Shown piece after piece: positions 12,476 through 26,360 of a stretch of DNA of 64,000 nt. Each line of letters opens with the position of its first letter. Within the stretch, counting starts at the first letter, position 1. Both the position numbers and the translations under genes were made by a program. The notes under the pieces are model-generated. The model ran no database searches and was not told the origin of the DNA. It worked only from the letters and a program-made list of their open reading frames with translations. The stretch spans positions 1 to 64,000 of the forward strand of contig OZ025281.1 of assembly GCA_964019165.1 (NCBI GenBank), given 5' to 3'. The DNA is from Mastigias papua (lineage: Eukaryota > Cnidaria > Scyphozoa > Rhizostomeae > Mastigiidae).

Positions 12476-15400
12476 AAAATAGCACAACCTAATTCTTCAA
12501 TGCCTGCAATATCATCACATAAATATCAAATAATTGTCATCTATATAATGGATGATGACAAGAAAATAAGCAGTAAATTACTTTAAAATTATTGGAAACA
12601 ACCATCACAATGACTGCAAAATACCCACTACATAACTTTTAACTAACAATTAAATAACCATTAAATAACAACAAATAATTCCATATAACCACTAAACGAC
12701 AAGACTAATACTGGAAAATGAGTTGAAATTAGCAATTAAATGACCAACAATGACAACGAAATAACCACTAAATGACTACAGAATGACCAAATAACACATA
12801 TTCACTGATAGCCAATTAGCCACAAAATAACTGCAAATTATTGTAACATCATAGGAGACTATCAACTAAATAACAAGAGAATAACCCCTCAATACCCCAA
12901 ACATAACCATTAAATTACCACAAAATTAACAGAAGCTAACTGCTAAGTAATTGCAAAATAACCACTAAATTCCCTCCAAATACACATTAAATGACCAGAC
13001 AATATTCTCAGACTAACACTAAATTAACTCCAAATAACCAATTAATGTTTAGACAGTGACTGTTAAAGGAGTTGAAAACACCTCCTAAATGACAAAAAAT
13101 AGACTTAGAATTGGCTGCTCAATGAGCATAAAAGACCTACTACATGACAGCAACTTGACTGCAAAATAGTGCAAAATAACTGTGCAATAGCTGCAAAATT
13201 ACCGATAAATAACAATTACTTGGCCTGTATATGATTATAAAATAACAAACAAATAGCCAATGAATAACTATAACAATTAGCAGACACTAACACAAAACTG
13301 TCAACAAAATACCCAAAATAACTAGTACCTAACCATTAAAGTATCATAAAATACTCGTAAAATAACACCAACTAACAACTAAATTACCACAACAAGCTGT
13401 TAAATGACTAGAACATAACCACTAAATCAGCATAAAATCACCAGAAAATAAATAGTAAATGACCACAAAATGACCAGATAATGACCACAAAATGACCACA
13501 ACATATCTGCTAAATTACTGCCAAATGATCATACAACAACCAGAAAGCAACTGCTAATTGACCCCAACATGAGCAAAACCTAGCTGCTAAATGAGCATAC
13601 ACTGATTGTAAAATAATCAATAAATATACGCTACATGACTAGAAACTAGCCACTAAATAATTGCTAAATGATCATTACATGACCACAAATGAGTCCAAAC
13701 CAACTGCTAAGTGATAATACAATAACTGGTAAATGACTACAATATGACCAGACATTACCTGCTAAATCATCACATATTGACCAGGAAATTACCATAAAGG
13801 TAGTACAACATGACTGGAAATTAGAAACTTAATGACCCCAAAATTACAAATACATGCCAGCATAATAAACAGTATTACTTGGAAAATGAGCAATAATAAA
13901 CAATAAATGACAACAAAATGATTTGAAAATAACCACTAAATGATTACAAAATACCCACAAAAATAACCATTGATTAGCCACTAAATAAATACACAATGAC
14001 CATTTAATGACCAGACACACCTGCTAAATTATTGCACAATAACTGCATAATAACCATTCAATTAATGCAAAATGACTGTAAAATTACCCCAAACTGACCG
14101 CAAAATGACTGTAAATACTAACTTCATGAGAGCACAATGACTACAAAACAACTACTAAATAACCAATAAACAAGCTTTCAGCAACTGCAACATAACTTCT
14201 AAATGAACGAACAAAATCAGATAAATGATCACAGCATGGCTGGAAAATAACTGCTAACTGAAAATAAGTGTTAAATGACTGCACAATCGCCAATAAATAA
14301 CCAATATATAACCTCTGACTGAAAAGATACTATGCAATAAATGAACACAGAATAACTGTTAAATACCTAATAAATAACCACTAGATTATTGCAAAATAAC
14401 CACTAAATGACTGCCAAATAACTAACCAATTCATGACCACAAAATACCTATAAGTATACACAAAATAACCGTAACATGGCTGCAAAATACCAGCTGAATA
14501 ACTGCTACATGACTGCAAAATGACTGGAAACTAAACAATATATGATCAGAGACAACATCAAAATAACTGCAAAATAACAACAATATTTTAGCAAAATAAC
14601 AATTAAATGAGAGCAAAATTACCACTAAATAACCACTGAATTACCTCTAGATGACTGGACACTAACTGACAAATGACCATAAAATACTTAACAACTAACT
14701 GCTTAATAACTGATAAATGGCTGGACAATACTCACAACATAACTACTGAATAGCCACAAACCCTCTGCTAAATATCTGCTAAATAGCAGGTAACTGCTAA
14801 ATAACTGCTAAATGACCTGATACAGCTAAATTTCCACACATAGACCAGAAAATGGCTGCTGAATGACTGCTAACTGATAACCAATACTTAAAGGTAACCA
14901 CTGAATGACTACAGTATGACCAGACAATGACCGCTAAATGAGAGCAACATCACATGACACAAATCACTACATGACCACAAAATAACAGTCAGATAATTCC
15001 TAACAGTTTGGGAAATAACCACATATCACCAGCTAAATTACCACTAACTAATTACAAAATTACCATTACATGACTGACACACAACCACAAACCACTAAAA
15101 GTTATCACAATTACAGCAAAACAGCTACTAAATGACAGCAACATGGCCACCAAATAACTGCTAAATAGTTGCTAAATGACCTCAAAATTATAAATAAAAT
15201 GACGACAAAATGACCTAAATTAACAGAAGAAATCTGCCATATGATTACAACATGATTGGAAAATAACCACTTCATGACTGCAAAATGACCAATAAATAAT
15301 CTCTAAATGACCAGAAGATCAACTTAAAATGACTGCAAATTGATCAGAACATAACGTACCATAAAATTACAACTTAACAACAGCAAAATGCCAACTAAAT

Positions 15401-15557
15401 GACTGGAAAGTAACCGGAAAATAACTCCTAAACAACAACACACTGACAGCTAAAATAGCTACACAACAACCAACTACATATGACCTCAAAATAACCACTG
15501 AATGACTGCAAAATAACCAATATAAAACAGCTTTACCTGATTTATATGGGTTATTTT

Positions 15558-15787
15558 GTTTCTAGTCATTTAACAGTTATGTAGTGATTAGTTTGTGGTC
15601 ATTTAGCAGTTATTCTTCTGGTCATCTTTTGTTCTTTTAGTTGCTGGTTTCTGGTCATTTCTACATGACCTTTAAATGCCTGGAAAATGACCAGAAACCA
15701 ACAACTAAAATAACAACAGATGACCAGGAGAATAACTGCTAAATGACCACAAAATAACCACTACATAACTGTTAAATGACTAGACAC
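15558..15787. repeat. Inverted repeat (foldback) with about 103-base arms
   Basis: The left arm at 15558-15660 and the right arm at 15685-15787 are reverse complements with about ten mismatches, separated by a spacer of about 24 bases. Weaker similarity continues outward for about 25 bases. The left arm is the only part of the 11-bp repeat block that runs in the opposite direction. No open frame or terminal target duplication is evident, so it may be a local inverted duplication, or less likely a foldback element made from the same repeat. Confidence 0.8.
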
Positions 15788-16395
15788 AAATAAACCAATC
15801 ACTTCTACGTAACCACTCAATTGCTACAAAATGACCATTAAGTGACCATAAACTACCTAACAAACTACCACAAAACGACCATATAATAGCTGGTAAATGC
15901 CAATAAAATAACCACAAAATACCTGCTAGATGATAGCAAAATGACCACTAAATAACCTCTATATAATCAGTACATTACCTCAACATGACAGTACCATGAC
16001 CACAGGCCGCTAAACAACCTCAAAATAACAGAAAAATGATTGGAAAATAACCACTCAATGACCACATACAAGCAACTAAATGACCTGAACATAACAACTA
16101 AATGACCACACACATACCACTATATAACAACAAAATCACAGCTAAATGAAGACAAACTGAACAGAAAATAACTGCTAATCAACAGCAACATGACAGCAAT
16201 ATAGCCACAGAATAACCACTAAGTGACCACAACAAGCCAAAGAATAACAACCAAATTAACAATCAATTACCACAGAATAATCATAAAATAAAACGCTACA
16301 TAAGTGCTAAATGATGGCAAAATAACTGCTAAATGATCTGAGATTAACCACTAGATAACTGCAATAAGACCAGATAATAACCAAAACATGGCTGC

Positions 16396-18560
16396 AAACT
16401 GGATTAATTTGAAATGTTCACACATGTATTATGAGACTACTACTGCCATGTTGGTGACTACCAAGTCCAAGGTAAGAGTACTTATGACTGCAACTACAGA
16501 CCAGTTCACATGATCATCTTCTGATAATATTTACAGTACAACTGGTTCTCAAATTTCATGAATTACCTGAAGGTGATCATGTTACAGATCTGCTACTGGG
16601 AGACATATATTTGAGACAAATAGTCATCAAGTAACAAAAGTTACTACCAGAGACATGTAAATCAGAAACATGCATCCAATCACAATCATTCAACAACATC
16701 AAACTCCGGTGTGATCTCACTTGAGCAGATCCTCAACATTGATTCAAAATCTGAGTTTTTCAATAGTGATATCAGCAACAATACAGTTTTTATAAGAATA
16801 CCTTGATTTTCACTAAGTCTCGGCATTCTTTTATCTTGAGCCTAAGAACATTCTACTTTTATTCTTAATTTATAGCAACTTTCACCAATAAATCTTGTAA
16901 AGACTATACTCCTGTAATACATAGAGTGACACCATGAATAGGTACTGTGTGACATCATAGTGTAACGAGTTCCAAACAGGATACATGAAGCTCATTTTGT
17001 CTATTTTTGATACCATTCAAAGCAGTAAAATATCTAGACATTAATGACCCTTCAGTCTAACAGTATTCCTAAATTATTCTATCAATTTGGAGCATGTGAG
17101 CCTTGATATTCTTATAGGCAATATTGCTATAGAAACAATGTGTGTAATGGAGATGCAGCTTCTTGATGCTGTTGTGTAACAGTTTGCATTTTCATGAGAG
17201 GTAAACAAAACTGCAATGTGTCAAGTCATCAGAAAATTAACATTCAAGGAAAACCAATTTTTGCTCACTGCAATTTCTTAGCAGGCTGCAAACAATACAT
17301 TTAGTGTGCCACCTGCAGCTGGTGGGGCATAGTTGGAGCATCCTTGTTCCAGCAGGTCGGGTGTCCATGAGGGGATCAGGAATAATATTATTGACTTCCA
17401 GTGCACAATGTCCATTATCAATATTTATAGACAATTGACAGATGTGCAACCATATGATGAGAGAGAGATTGGGAGATTTGGTGAGGCTTGGATTATTTAT
17501 GAGGCAGAATGCTTTGGTTTGCACTTTGTCAATAAGGCATAGAGAAGATCTGGGAGCACAACCGCACACATGGCAGCAGTATTCCAGTGAGGGAATAATC
17601 TGAGATTTGTATGATGTGAGCAGCTGAGAAGGACAGAAGATGCTACGGCTCTAGACATGAAGCCAACTTTCTGAGATAATCATTTAGCAATGGAGTTGAT
17701 ATGCAGTTTCCAGTAACGACTATATGGCACTGAACGACCAAACTGAGTGAAAGAAGATGAAATGTCTATTTCATGGTGGCTCATGAGTGCAGGCTGAAAA
17801 GTGTGGTGACACATAGGTGAAATAACAATCTATGTTATCTTTCATTTATGACACTTAAAATTGTTGTCATCACTTCACATCTCTATGAATGACAAGTCAT
17901 CTCTCAGAAGTCACACTGAGGTGTTATGATATGATGAACCATTGGAATAGGAAAAGTTTGTGGATTAGGAGAAGATATGAACTTATATAAGTATCATAAG
18001 CAAAAGAGTACTTACTGGAAGATGATACAATTGACACAGACAGCAAGCTGGCAAAAGAGATCTCTATGCATCAAGTCAAACAGATGCCTGTGCAGGAGAA
18101 AGTGTTTCTACTCCATCACAATACATGTCAATTTGGCAGCAACATTCAAACTTCTGTCTATATCTGTGCCAGTATAATGTACTGAAATTCACACATATGC
18201 TTTGTTACCTTTTTGATACCTTCTATATCAAATATATCATAGTAAGATATCCTTGAAATGGAGGGTCCTTTTCACTCAAATACCACTCTACTTTGAAACC
18301 CTTAATTACATCTCAACATGTAAATCCATCCACTGTACCCATCATACAATGCTCATTAACACCAACCTACCTTTATCACAGGAATAGTGACTTTAATCTT
18401 TAATGCTTCTCTATTTCTGTCATCTGGCAGCCTGATCCCACTTTTACAAGAGCGCAAGCTTCAGCCAATGATCCACCAAATACAGTACTGAAAGTCTAAA
18501 TACCAACACAGATTATTAAAGTCAATCATGCTAAGTACAGTTCATGTATCATCAATAGGT
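16396..18560. other. Low-copy stretch between two repeat domains
   Basis: This is the only stretch of about 2 kb with mixed, non-tandem sequence and near-balanced strands. Apart from the reverse transcriptase relic at 17237-17760 nothing is recognised. A 66-codon plus frame at 17977-18177 resembles no family I know. A short minus-strand fragment at 18371-18431 is followed by a splice-donor-like GTAGGT, but it is too short to call. No promoter, RNA gene or terminal repeat of an element was found. Confidence 0.6.
17237..17760 (-). pseudogene. Decayed C-terminal part of a Jockey/CR1-like non-LTR retrotransposon reverse transcriptase
   Basis: Read on the minus strand, the interval gives short blocks that match the end of the reverse transcriptase of Jockey/CR1-type non-LTR elements: WKLHINSIAK, then KVGFMSRA, then LLTSYKSQIIPSLEYCCHV, then IDKVQTKAF and LINNPSLT. 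In intact elements this thumb and post-thumb part follows the YADD catalytic core, which is not visible here. The blocks are interrupted by an in-frame TGA after IAK and by a one-base frame change between SRA and the LLTSYK block. A 110-codon open frame (17237-17569, GTG start) covers only the last part. The sequence beyond the INNPSLT block is loosely conserved. The plus frame at 17333-17542 is its antisense. The element is 5' truncated and dead; exact clade and 3' end are uncertain. Confidence 0.72.
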
Positions 18561-19400
18561 AATATACAAAGTTTCAAGTAGATGAATCAAACACCCTAGC
18601 AAGATCAACTTAATTCCAACAATAATCAACAAAATGCTAATTAACTCAATACAGTCCGTGAATAGAAACAGTACACTACTGTATGACACAGGTGAATGAA
18701 GTAACCAGTGAAATGAAAATTAAGCAACCACATGCGACAATCTAATCAAGCAACAGCACTACAAACCAATAAACACATTTCAGTGTATAAAATGACACAA
18801 CTCATATACAACAATGAAGATCAAGGACAAGTAAAATCAGACAAAAGGAGAATATACTGACTAGTAATAATAAAGATTATGATAAAGAGGCAGCAGAGTG
18901 GTGCATGAGTTTATGAATTACTTTCTTGAGTAAGGTCATTCAATGGAGGCCAGGACTTAGAGGGAATTGGGATGTTGATAGTTCAGAAAAGAAGTCAGAT
19001 AAGTAATAGTAGTAGGGAACTAGATCATGCAACAACATGCGATATAGATACAAATGGTAGTGAGGAATATCATTCTTCAAAGAGGAAATAAGACACAATC
19101 TGATTGATTGAAACATTGCATTTAGTAAAGCTATGATGATTATTGCCTAAATAGAAGAAATTAGGTAGATAATTAGCAGCAGGATTAGCTGTCAACAAGA
19201 AACAAGATATAATATACATATAACAATATGAGTGAATGAAAAAGCAACGTATGGTAAAACAGGGTAAAATAACAATATCAAATCAAGAGGGATCTAATCA
19301 CTTTTCAGTACATAGTATAAACAAATAAAATACAGATAACCCATGCTAAATATAGCGTGGAATACACACATGCCCAGATGGCGAAGACTGTGATGGAGAG
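18561..19400. other. Transitional AT-rich sequence
   Basis: AT-rich DNA without a clear unit or coding frame. Words typical of the satellite to the right, such as AAGCAACAG and GCAGCAG, appear sporadically from about 18765, so this is probably the most decayed edge of the 91-bp satellite mixed with unrelated sequence. Nothing else is seen. Confidence 0.5.
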
Positions 19401-22330
19401 GGACATACGGAGTGAAATGATTAACTAACATCAAGCAACAGAAACAAATGCAATACTATTATTAATGTAGATTTAAACACTAAAAAAGAGATAGAAATAT
19501 ACACTGTAAGAACTGCCCAATATCGCACAGCAGTCCGATACACACTCCCTAAGCATTACTATTCTTACTTTAGAATACAACTATACCATAGAATAGAAAA
19601 TAAAAACATAGAGGCTTAAGTGACAAAGCAGCAGAAAGATGGTCTAAACTAATATAATGAGGAATACACAACAAACACAAAGCACACTAACAACTGACAG
19701 GACAGACAAACACAAAGCAGCAGAGCAATAACCACAAGTATTCATACAGACTACCACAATAAATTATAGACAAACATAAGGAAAGATAGAAATTATCAAC
19801 ACAAAGCAGCAAACAGATAACCTCTATCAGTATTATTATACAGCAACGAAATACAGTAGAAAGGAACATAAAGGCCTAAAGTGCTTACAGCACCAGAGCA
19901 GTATTAAGATAAACACGCCTAAGCTTGATGAAGAATACACCGATAAAATAGAGATGACAACAACCACAGAAGGAAACAGCAACATCAATCAGTAGACTAA
20001 TAGGTGCAACTAATATCAATTTCGACTACAACACAAAATAACAGAGGCATATAACGACTAACATGCTTGGGTACCACCAAGGGGCAGAAACATAAGCACT
20101 ACTAATATTACCGCACAGTAAAACAGTAAAAAATATAGACAAAATTAAGGACCAAAATCATTAAGTACCACCAAGCAGCAGATGTACAAGCACAAATGAT
20201 ATTACTGTAGAATAAAGCAATAAGATAGAGACGAAAATAATGATAGGCACCAACTTAGCAAAAGACACAGCAGATAGCAGGTGCCAACGTCTAGCAGCAA
20301 GAATATAAGCATTTATTGTATCCAACTAGAATAAAACAGTAATATAGAAAAGAAAATCATGACTAAAACTACACAGCTGCAGACAGCAGCAGAACAATAG
20401 GCACAACTGATATTAATATGCAAGAAACCTATACAACATAGACTAAAATAATGAATGACAAGAAAAACCAACGCCAGGCAGCAAAACAACATGCGATACT
20501 CATATAGACATAGAATAAGACAATACACCACAAATCAAACTAACAACTGAAAGGACTGACAAAACAATAACTGGCAGAGTAGTAGGCACTGCAAGTATTG
20601 CTGTAGAATACAAAAATAACTCTTAAAGAAAACTTGGCAAAAAAAGCTCGTAACACGATACAGCAGATGGTTAAGTTCTACTAATATTAATATAGTGTAA
20701 AACAATAAAATAGAGGGAAAAATAACGACGGACATGCTTCAGTAGCACCAATCAGTAGAAAGACAACAGCTAGCACCATCAAATTTTAATATACCAATAA
20801 AATAGAGAGGACAATACCGACCCAACCTTCACAGCCAGCAGAGAGGCAAGAACCTCTAATGTTTATTTAAGATAAAACAAATCAACTATGGACTAAAATA
20901 CATAGTGAAACGACTGGCCAACACCAGACAGCAGGAATATAAGCACTACACAATATTACTTTTAATACAAGTGTACCGTATCAATTGAACGGAGAGACCA
21001 ACACAGAGCAGCAAATCAATAGGCACTACTAGTATTGATGTAGATTACAACGATAAGATGGGAAGGCAAATATCAACAGATAAGCTTCCAACATCAATCA
21101 CAAGAAAAATAAACACTACTACTTTTACTATAGAAGTACATAGAACAACCTATTGGAAAATAACGACTAAGTGAAGCACCTAACACTAAGCAGAAGAAAG
21201 ACTAATACTACCAGCATTACAGTAGACCAATAACAATAGAACAGATCGGGAAATAACAGTTGAAAATACAGACAACAACAATACAGTATACACAGAGGCA
21301 TAACTAATATTAATGTAGAATAATCCAATAAACAAGAGGAGAAAGTGACAATTGAAATGACTAAGTAACACACAGCAGCAGAAGGAAAACCAATACTACT
21401 AGTAATATAGAGTAACACAATAAAATAAAGAGGAGAATAACGAGTGAAAAATACAATCAGCTATTAATCAGCAAACTGTGACACATTATTACGATTAAGT
21501 TGCAATACAACTACCAAAAACAGAGGAAAGTAAAGCCAGCATGGACTGACAAGCACAAAGTAGCATAGCAATATGCACTATTAGCTTTAATATGGAATAC
21601 AAATCTGATTACGAGAAGGAAATGATTATAGAAAGCTATGAGGACAGATACAACTGAAAGTGCTGACGAATATTAAGCAGGAGACAGATATGCAGTATTA
21701 TCAATAAAATAAAGAGGAATGTAGCGACTGGATGGATAGACAAAGGCCAAGGAGCAATAAGATAAGCATCACTAGTATTTATGTAGAATAGCAGTAAGAT
21801 AGACAGCAAAATAACATCTAGAATGTTGGAGTAACACCAAGCAGCAAACAGATAAGCACAACTAACTAATATCAAAGCACACTAACATGCTACACAATAG
21901 ACTGAAGTACCAATTGAAAAACTGACAACTATCAAGCAGCAAAATGATACGCAATAATCATATCCATGTAGACTACGCTCATGCAAAACAGGTCAGAACA
22001 CTGACTGAAAGGACTGACCAACACAAAATGGAAGAGCAATAAACACTACAAGTATTACTATAGACTACAAAAACAACTCAGAAAAGAAATTAACTCCAGA
22101 AAGCATTTAGGAACATCACACAGAAGACAGATACGTTCTACTAATGTTGATGCGGAGTAAAACAATAACACAGAGGAAAAGACAACTGAAAGAACTGAGC
22201 AACACCCCGCAGTAGACAGATAACAGTAAGTAATATCAATGTAGAATATGCCAGAGTAAAACAATAACAAAAGAGGAAACTAAAAACAAACCAGAGTTTC
22301 CACCATCAGGCAGCAGAATGATAACCACTT
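19401..22330 (+). repeat. Satellite subtype V (outer, old), about 93-bp monomers
   Basis: Monomers of about 86 to 97 bases recur with the ordered boxes AGCAGCAGA, GATAAGCAC, TACTAATATTAATG, TAGAATA, CAATAAAATAGAGA, AATAACGACTGAAA and CTGACCAACACCAA. Divergence between copies is high. The box order matches subtype IV at 61231-63540, so both belong to one ancestral monomer. Minus-strand open frames of 60-83 codons rich in Leu, Ile, Tyr and Cys arise because TAA and TGA words sit mostly on the plus strand; they are not genes. Confidence 0.8.
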
Positions 22331-23260
<930 letters not shown>

Positions 23261-23460
23261 ACAAGGTAGAATAAAATAGCTGCATAAAGAGAGAAATACA
23301 GCATCAACTAAATGAGTACATGAAGAGCAACAAGATAAACAGCATTTAACAAAAAGGTAGAAATAAATAGCTAAATAAAGTATGAAATACCACATCAATG
23401 ACAAGAGTAAAACAAGAGCAAAAAGAAAAACAGCACTTGATAATAGGTATAAATAAATAG

Positions 23461-24060
23461 CTACAAAAAGAAAGAAATACAGCATCAACGATGTGAGTAC
23501 AAGAAGAGCACCAAGATATACAGCATTTAACAAAAAGGTAGAAATAAATAGCTAATAAAAAAAGACACAGTATGAAACAAATGAGTAAATGTGGAGCAAG
23601 AAAATAAACAGCACTTTAAAAAAAGTAGACATAAACAGCTAAATAACGGGGGAAATACAGCATCACAGACAAGAGTAACAGACGAGCAAAAAGATAAGCA
23701 GCACTTGAAACAACGGTAGAAATACATAGCTACATAACGAGAGAACTATAGCATCACAGGCATGAGCAGGAGAGGAGCAACAACATAAACACCTCTAGAG
23801 AAAAGGTAGAAATACATAGCTCATTCAAGAGAGACATAGCGCATCACATATAGGGAACAACAAACGAGCAAAAAGATACAGAGCACTAGTAACACGAAAA
23901 AAAATACACAGTTACATAAAGACAGAGATGGCGCATCACAGACATGACCAACAAAGGAGCAAAAAGATAAACACCACAAGAAAACAAGGTACAAATAAAT
24001 AGCTAAATAAAGAGAGACATGCAGCATAAAAGACATGAGTAGAAGAAGAGCAACAAGATA
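23461..24060 (+). repeat. Left copy of a duplicated satellite segment of about 600 bp
   Basis: Six to seven consecutive monomers match 57254-57840 monomer by monomer, including rare features: AGCATTTAACAAAAAGG, a shortened monomer with AAAAAAAGACACA, CACCTCTAGAGAAAAGG and CTCATTCAAGAGAGACATAG. The offset is 33.79 kb at the left and 33.78 kb at the right end. The copy sits just inside the type III/type I border. Confidence 0.85.
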
Positions 24061-24370
24061 AACAGCAATTGATACAAAGGTAGAAATAAATAGCTACATA
24101 AAGAGAAGAATACAGTATCACAGACATGAGTAAAAGAGGAGCAAAAGGTACACAGCACTTGACACATGTGTAAACATAAATATCTAACTAAAGAGAGAAA
24201 CAATGCGTCAAAGACATGAGTAACAGAAGAGCACAAAGATAAACAGTACTTTAAAACAGGTAGACATAAACAGCTACATAAAGAGATAAATAATGCATCA
24301 AAGAAATTAGCAAAACAAAAAGACACAGATAAACAGCAGTTGACAAAAAGACGAAATAAATAGCTAAATA

Positions 24371-24470
24371 CATCGCTATATCACAAGAGACTTGCATTTA
24401 CGTATAGTTATAGGGTGTGGCTGCGATTACTCTTTAATTCTTATTTTAACACTTATTTTTGTATACACAA
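24371..24470. other. Non-satellite insertion of about 100 bp
   Basis: A satellite monomer stops after TAGCTAAATA and resumes at ACATAGCGCATCA. The sequence between is T-rich, unlike the A-rich satellite, and includes GGTGTGGCTGCGATTAC followed by runs such as TTATTTTAAC and TTATTTTTG. No clear target duplication or tRNA box is seen. It could be a fragment of a transposable element or filler at a break. Confidence 0.6.
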
Positions 24471-25210
24471 TAACAACATAGCGCATCATATAAAGGAGCA
24501 CCAGAGGAGCAAAAATATAAACAGCACTACAAACACGATACATATAAACAGTTAACTAAAGAGACAGATAGCGCATCACAGGCAAGAGCAACAGAGGAGC
24601 AAAGAGATAAGCACCACTAGAAACAAGGTAGAAATAATTAGCTAAATAGGGAGACAAATACATCATCAAAAAAATGAGTAAAAGTGGGGCAACACGATAA
24701 ACAGCACTTGAAAAACAGGTCAAAATAAATAGCGAAATAAAGAGAGAAATACAGCATCAAAGAAATTAGTAAAAAAGCAAAAAGATAACAAGCACTTGAC
24801 AAGAAAGTACAAATAAATAGCCATATAACGAGAGACATACAGCATCAAAGACATCAATACAAGAAGAGCAGAGAGATAAAAAGCACTTGAGAAAGGGTAG
24901 AGATACATAGCTAACTAAAGAGAGAAATATAGCATCAAAGAAATTAGTAATAGAAGAGCAACAAGATAAACAGCAATGAAAAAGGTAGACATAAATAGCT
25001 AAATAAACAGAGACATACAGCATCAACGACATGACCAAATGTGGAGCAACAGGATACACAGCACTTGACAACAATGTAGATATACACAGCTCAGTAAAGA
25101 GAGAAATACAGCCTCAACGATGAATAAAAGAAGAGCAACAAGCTAAAAAAACTTGAACAGACAGGTAGACATAAAAAGCTACATAAAGAGAGAAAAACCA
25201 CATCAAAGAG

Positions 25211-25950
25211 ATGAGTCAAATAAGAGCAAAAAGATAGACAGTACTGGAATAAAGATAGACATAACTAGCTAAATAAAGAGAGACACACCGCATCAAATAA
25301 ATGAGTGAACGAAGGGCAAACAGATAAAGACCACTTGACAAAAAAGATAGAAATAACTAGCTAAATAAAGAATGAGATACCACATCAATGACATGCGATA
25401 AAGAAGAGCAACAAGATAAACAGCACGTGACCAAAGAGTAGAAAAAAATACCTGAATAAAGAGAGAAACACCACGTCAAAGACATGAGTCAAAGAAGAGC
25501 AAACAGATAAAGAGTACTTGAATAGAAGGTAGACAAAATAGCTAATTAACGAGAGACATAAAGCATCAAAGACATGAGTAAAAGAGGAGCAAAACGATAA
25601 AAAGCACTTGACAAACGGTAGAAATAAATCGCTACATACAGAGAGAAATACAGCATTAACGACATGAGTAAAATAACAGCAACAAGATAAAAAACACTTG
25701 AAAACAAGGTCGAAATACATAGGTAAGTAAAGAGAGACATAAAGCACCAAAGACATGAGTAACTGTAAAGCAACAAGATAAATAGCAATTGACAGAATGG
25801 TAGAAATAGATAACTAAATAACGCGAGAAACCCAGCATAAAAGACATGAGTAATAGAGGACCAACAAGATAAACAGCACTTAAAGAACAAGAAGACATAA
25901 TCAGCTAAATAAAGAGAGTCATACAGCATCAAAGACATGAGTAAAAGAAG
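25211..25950 (+). repeat. Higher-order blocks A then B, first copies
   Basis: Block A (25211-25566, about four monomers) is almost identical to 27896-28251, sharing oddities such as ACATGCGATAAAGAAG and GCACGTGACCAAAGAG. Block B (25653-25950) matches 27521-27817, sharing TAACGCGAGAAACCCAGC and ACAAGAAGACATAATCAG. The two blocks occur in the order A-B here and B-A at the second site. Confidence 0.85.
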
Positions 25951-26284
25951 AGCAAACAAATAAAGAGCATTTGACACAAAAGTAGAAATAAATAGCTAAA
26001 TAAAGAATGAAATACCACATTAATGACATAAGTAAAAGAAGAGCAAAAGGATAGACAGCACTTGAACAAAGAGTAGAAAAAACTACCTAAATAAAGAGAG
26101 AAACACCGCGTCAAGAAAAAAGGATGAGAAGAGCAAACAGACAAAAAACACTTGAACCAAGAGTAGACATAAATAGCTAAATAAAGAGAGAAATAGCCCC
26201 ATCACAGAAAAGAGTGACAGAAGATTGACAAGATAAACACCAATAGACAAAAGGTAGAAATAAATAGTTCAATAAAGACAGAAA

Positions 26285-26311
26285 TGAGGAAGTGAGTGAA
26301 GGAAGTGAGCA

Positions 26312-26344
<33 letters not shown>

Positions 26345-26360
26345 TAAGGAAGTGAGTACA
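26285..26360. repeat. (ATC)n microsatellite in a non-satellite patch
   Basis: About ten or eleven ATC units at 26313-26344 are flanked by three copies of AGGAAGTGAG (26287, 26300 and 26347). The patch interrupts a subtype I monomer. The poly-Met and poly-Asp runs in open frames here come from this tract. Confidence 0.9.

Larger units (their letters stand above)
11691..16395. repeat. Degenerate AT-rich short tandem repeat, about 11-bp period
   Basis: About 4.7 kb is built from variants of an 11-base word such as AAATGACCACT, AAATAACTGCT or AAATGACTGCA, in one orientation except at 15528-15660. The words AAATGACC, AAATAACC and their one-base variants recur hundreds of times. Units drift between 10 and 12 bases, so the array is old. 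Open frames here, for example 64 codons at 14431-14625 on minus, show no family resemblance. Two substructures are listed separately: a TTAGGG-like island and a foldback. Confidence 0.8.

Noticed and set aside
12296..12487. Minus-strand frame rich in Asn, Pro and Thr
   Set aside because: It is the C-rich strand of a telomere-like island read in frame.
17333..17542. 69-codon plus-strand frame
   Set aside because: It is antisense to the reverse transcriptase relic, which shows recognisable conserved blocks on minus.
17977..18177. 66-codon plus-strand frame
   Set aside because: No recognisable motif, no ribosome or promoter context, and a length expected by chance in about 2 kb of low-copy DNA.
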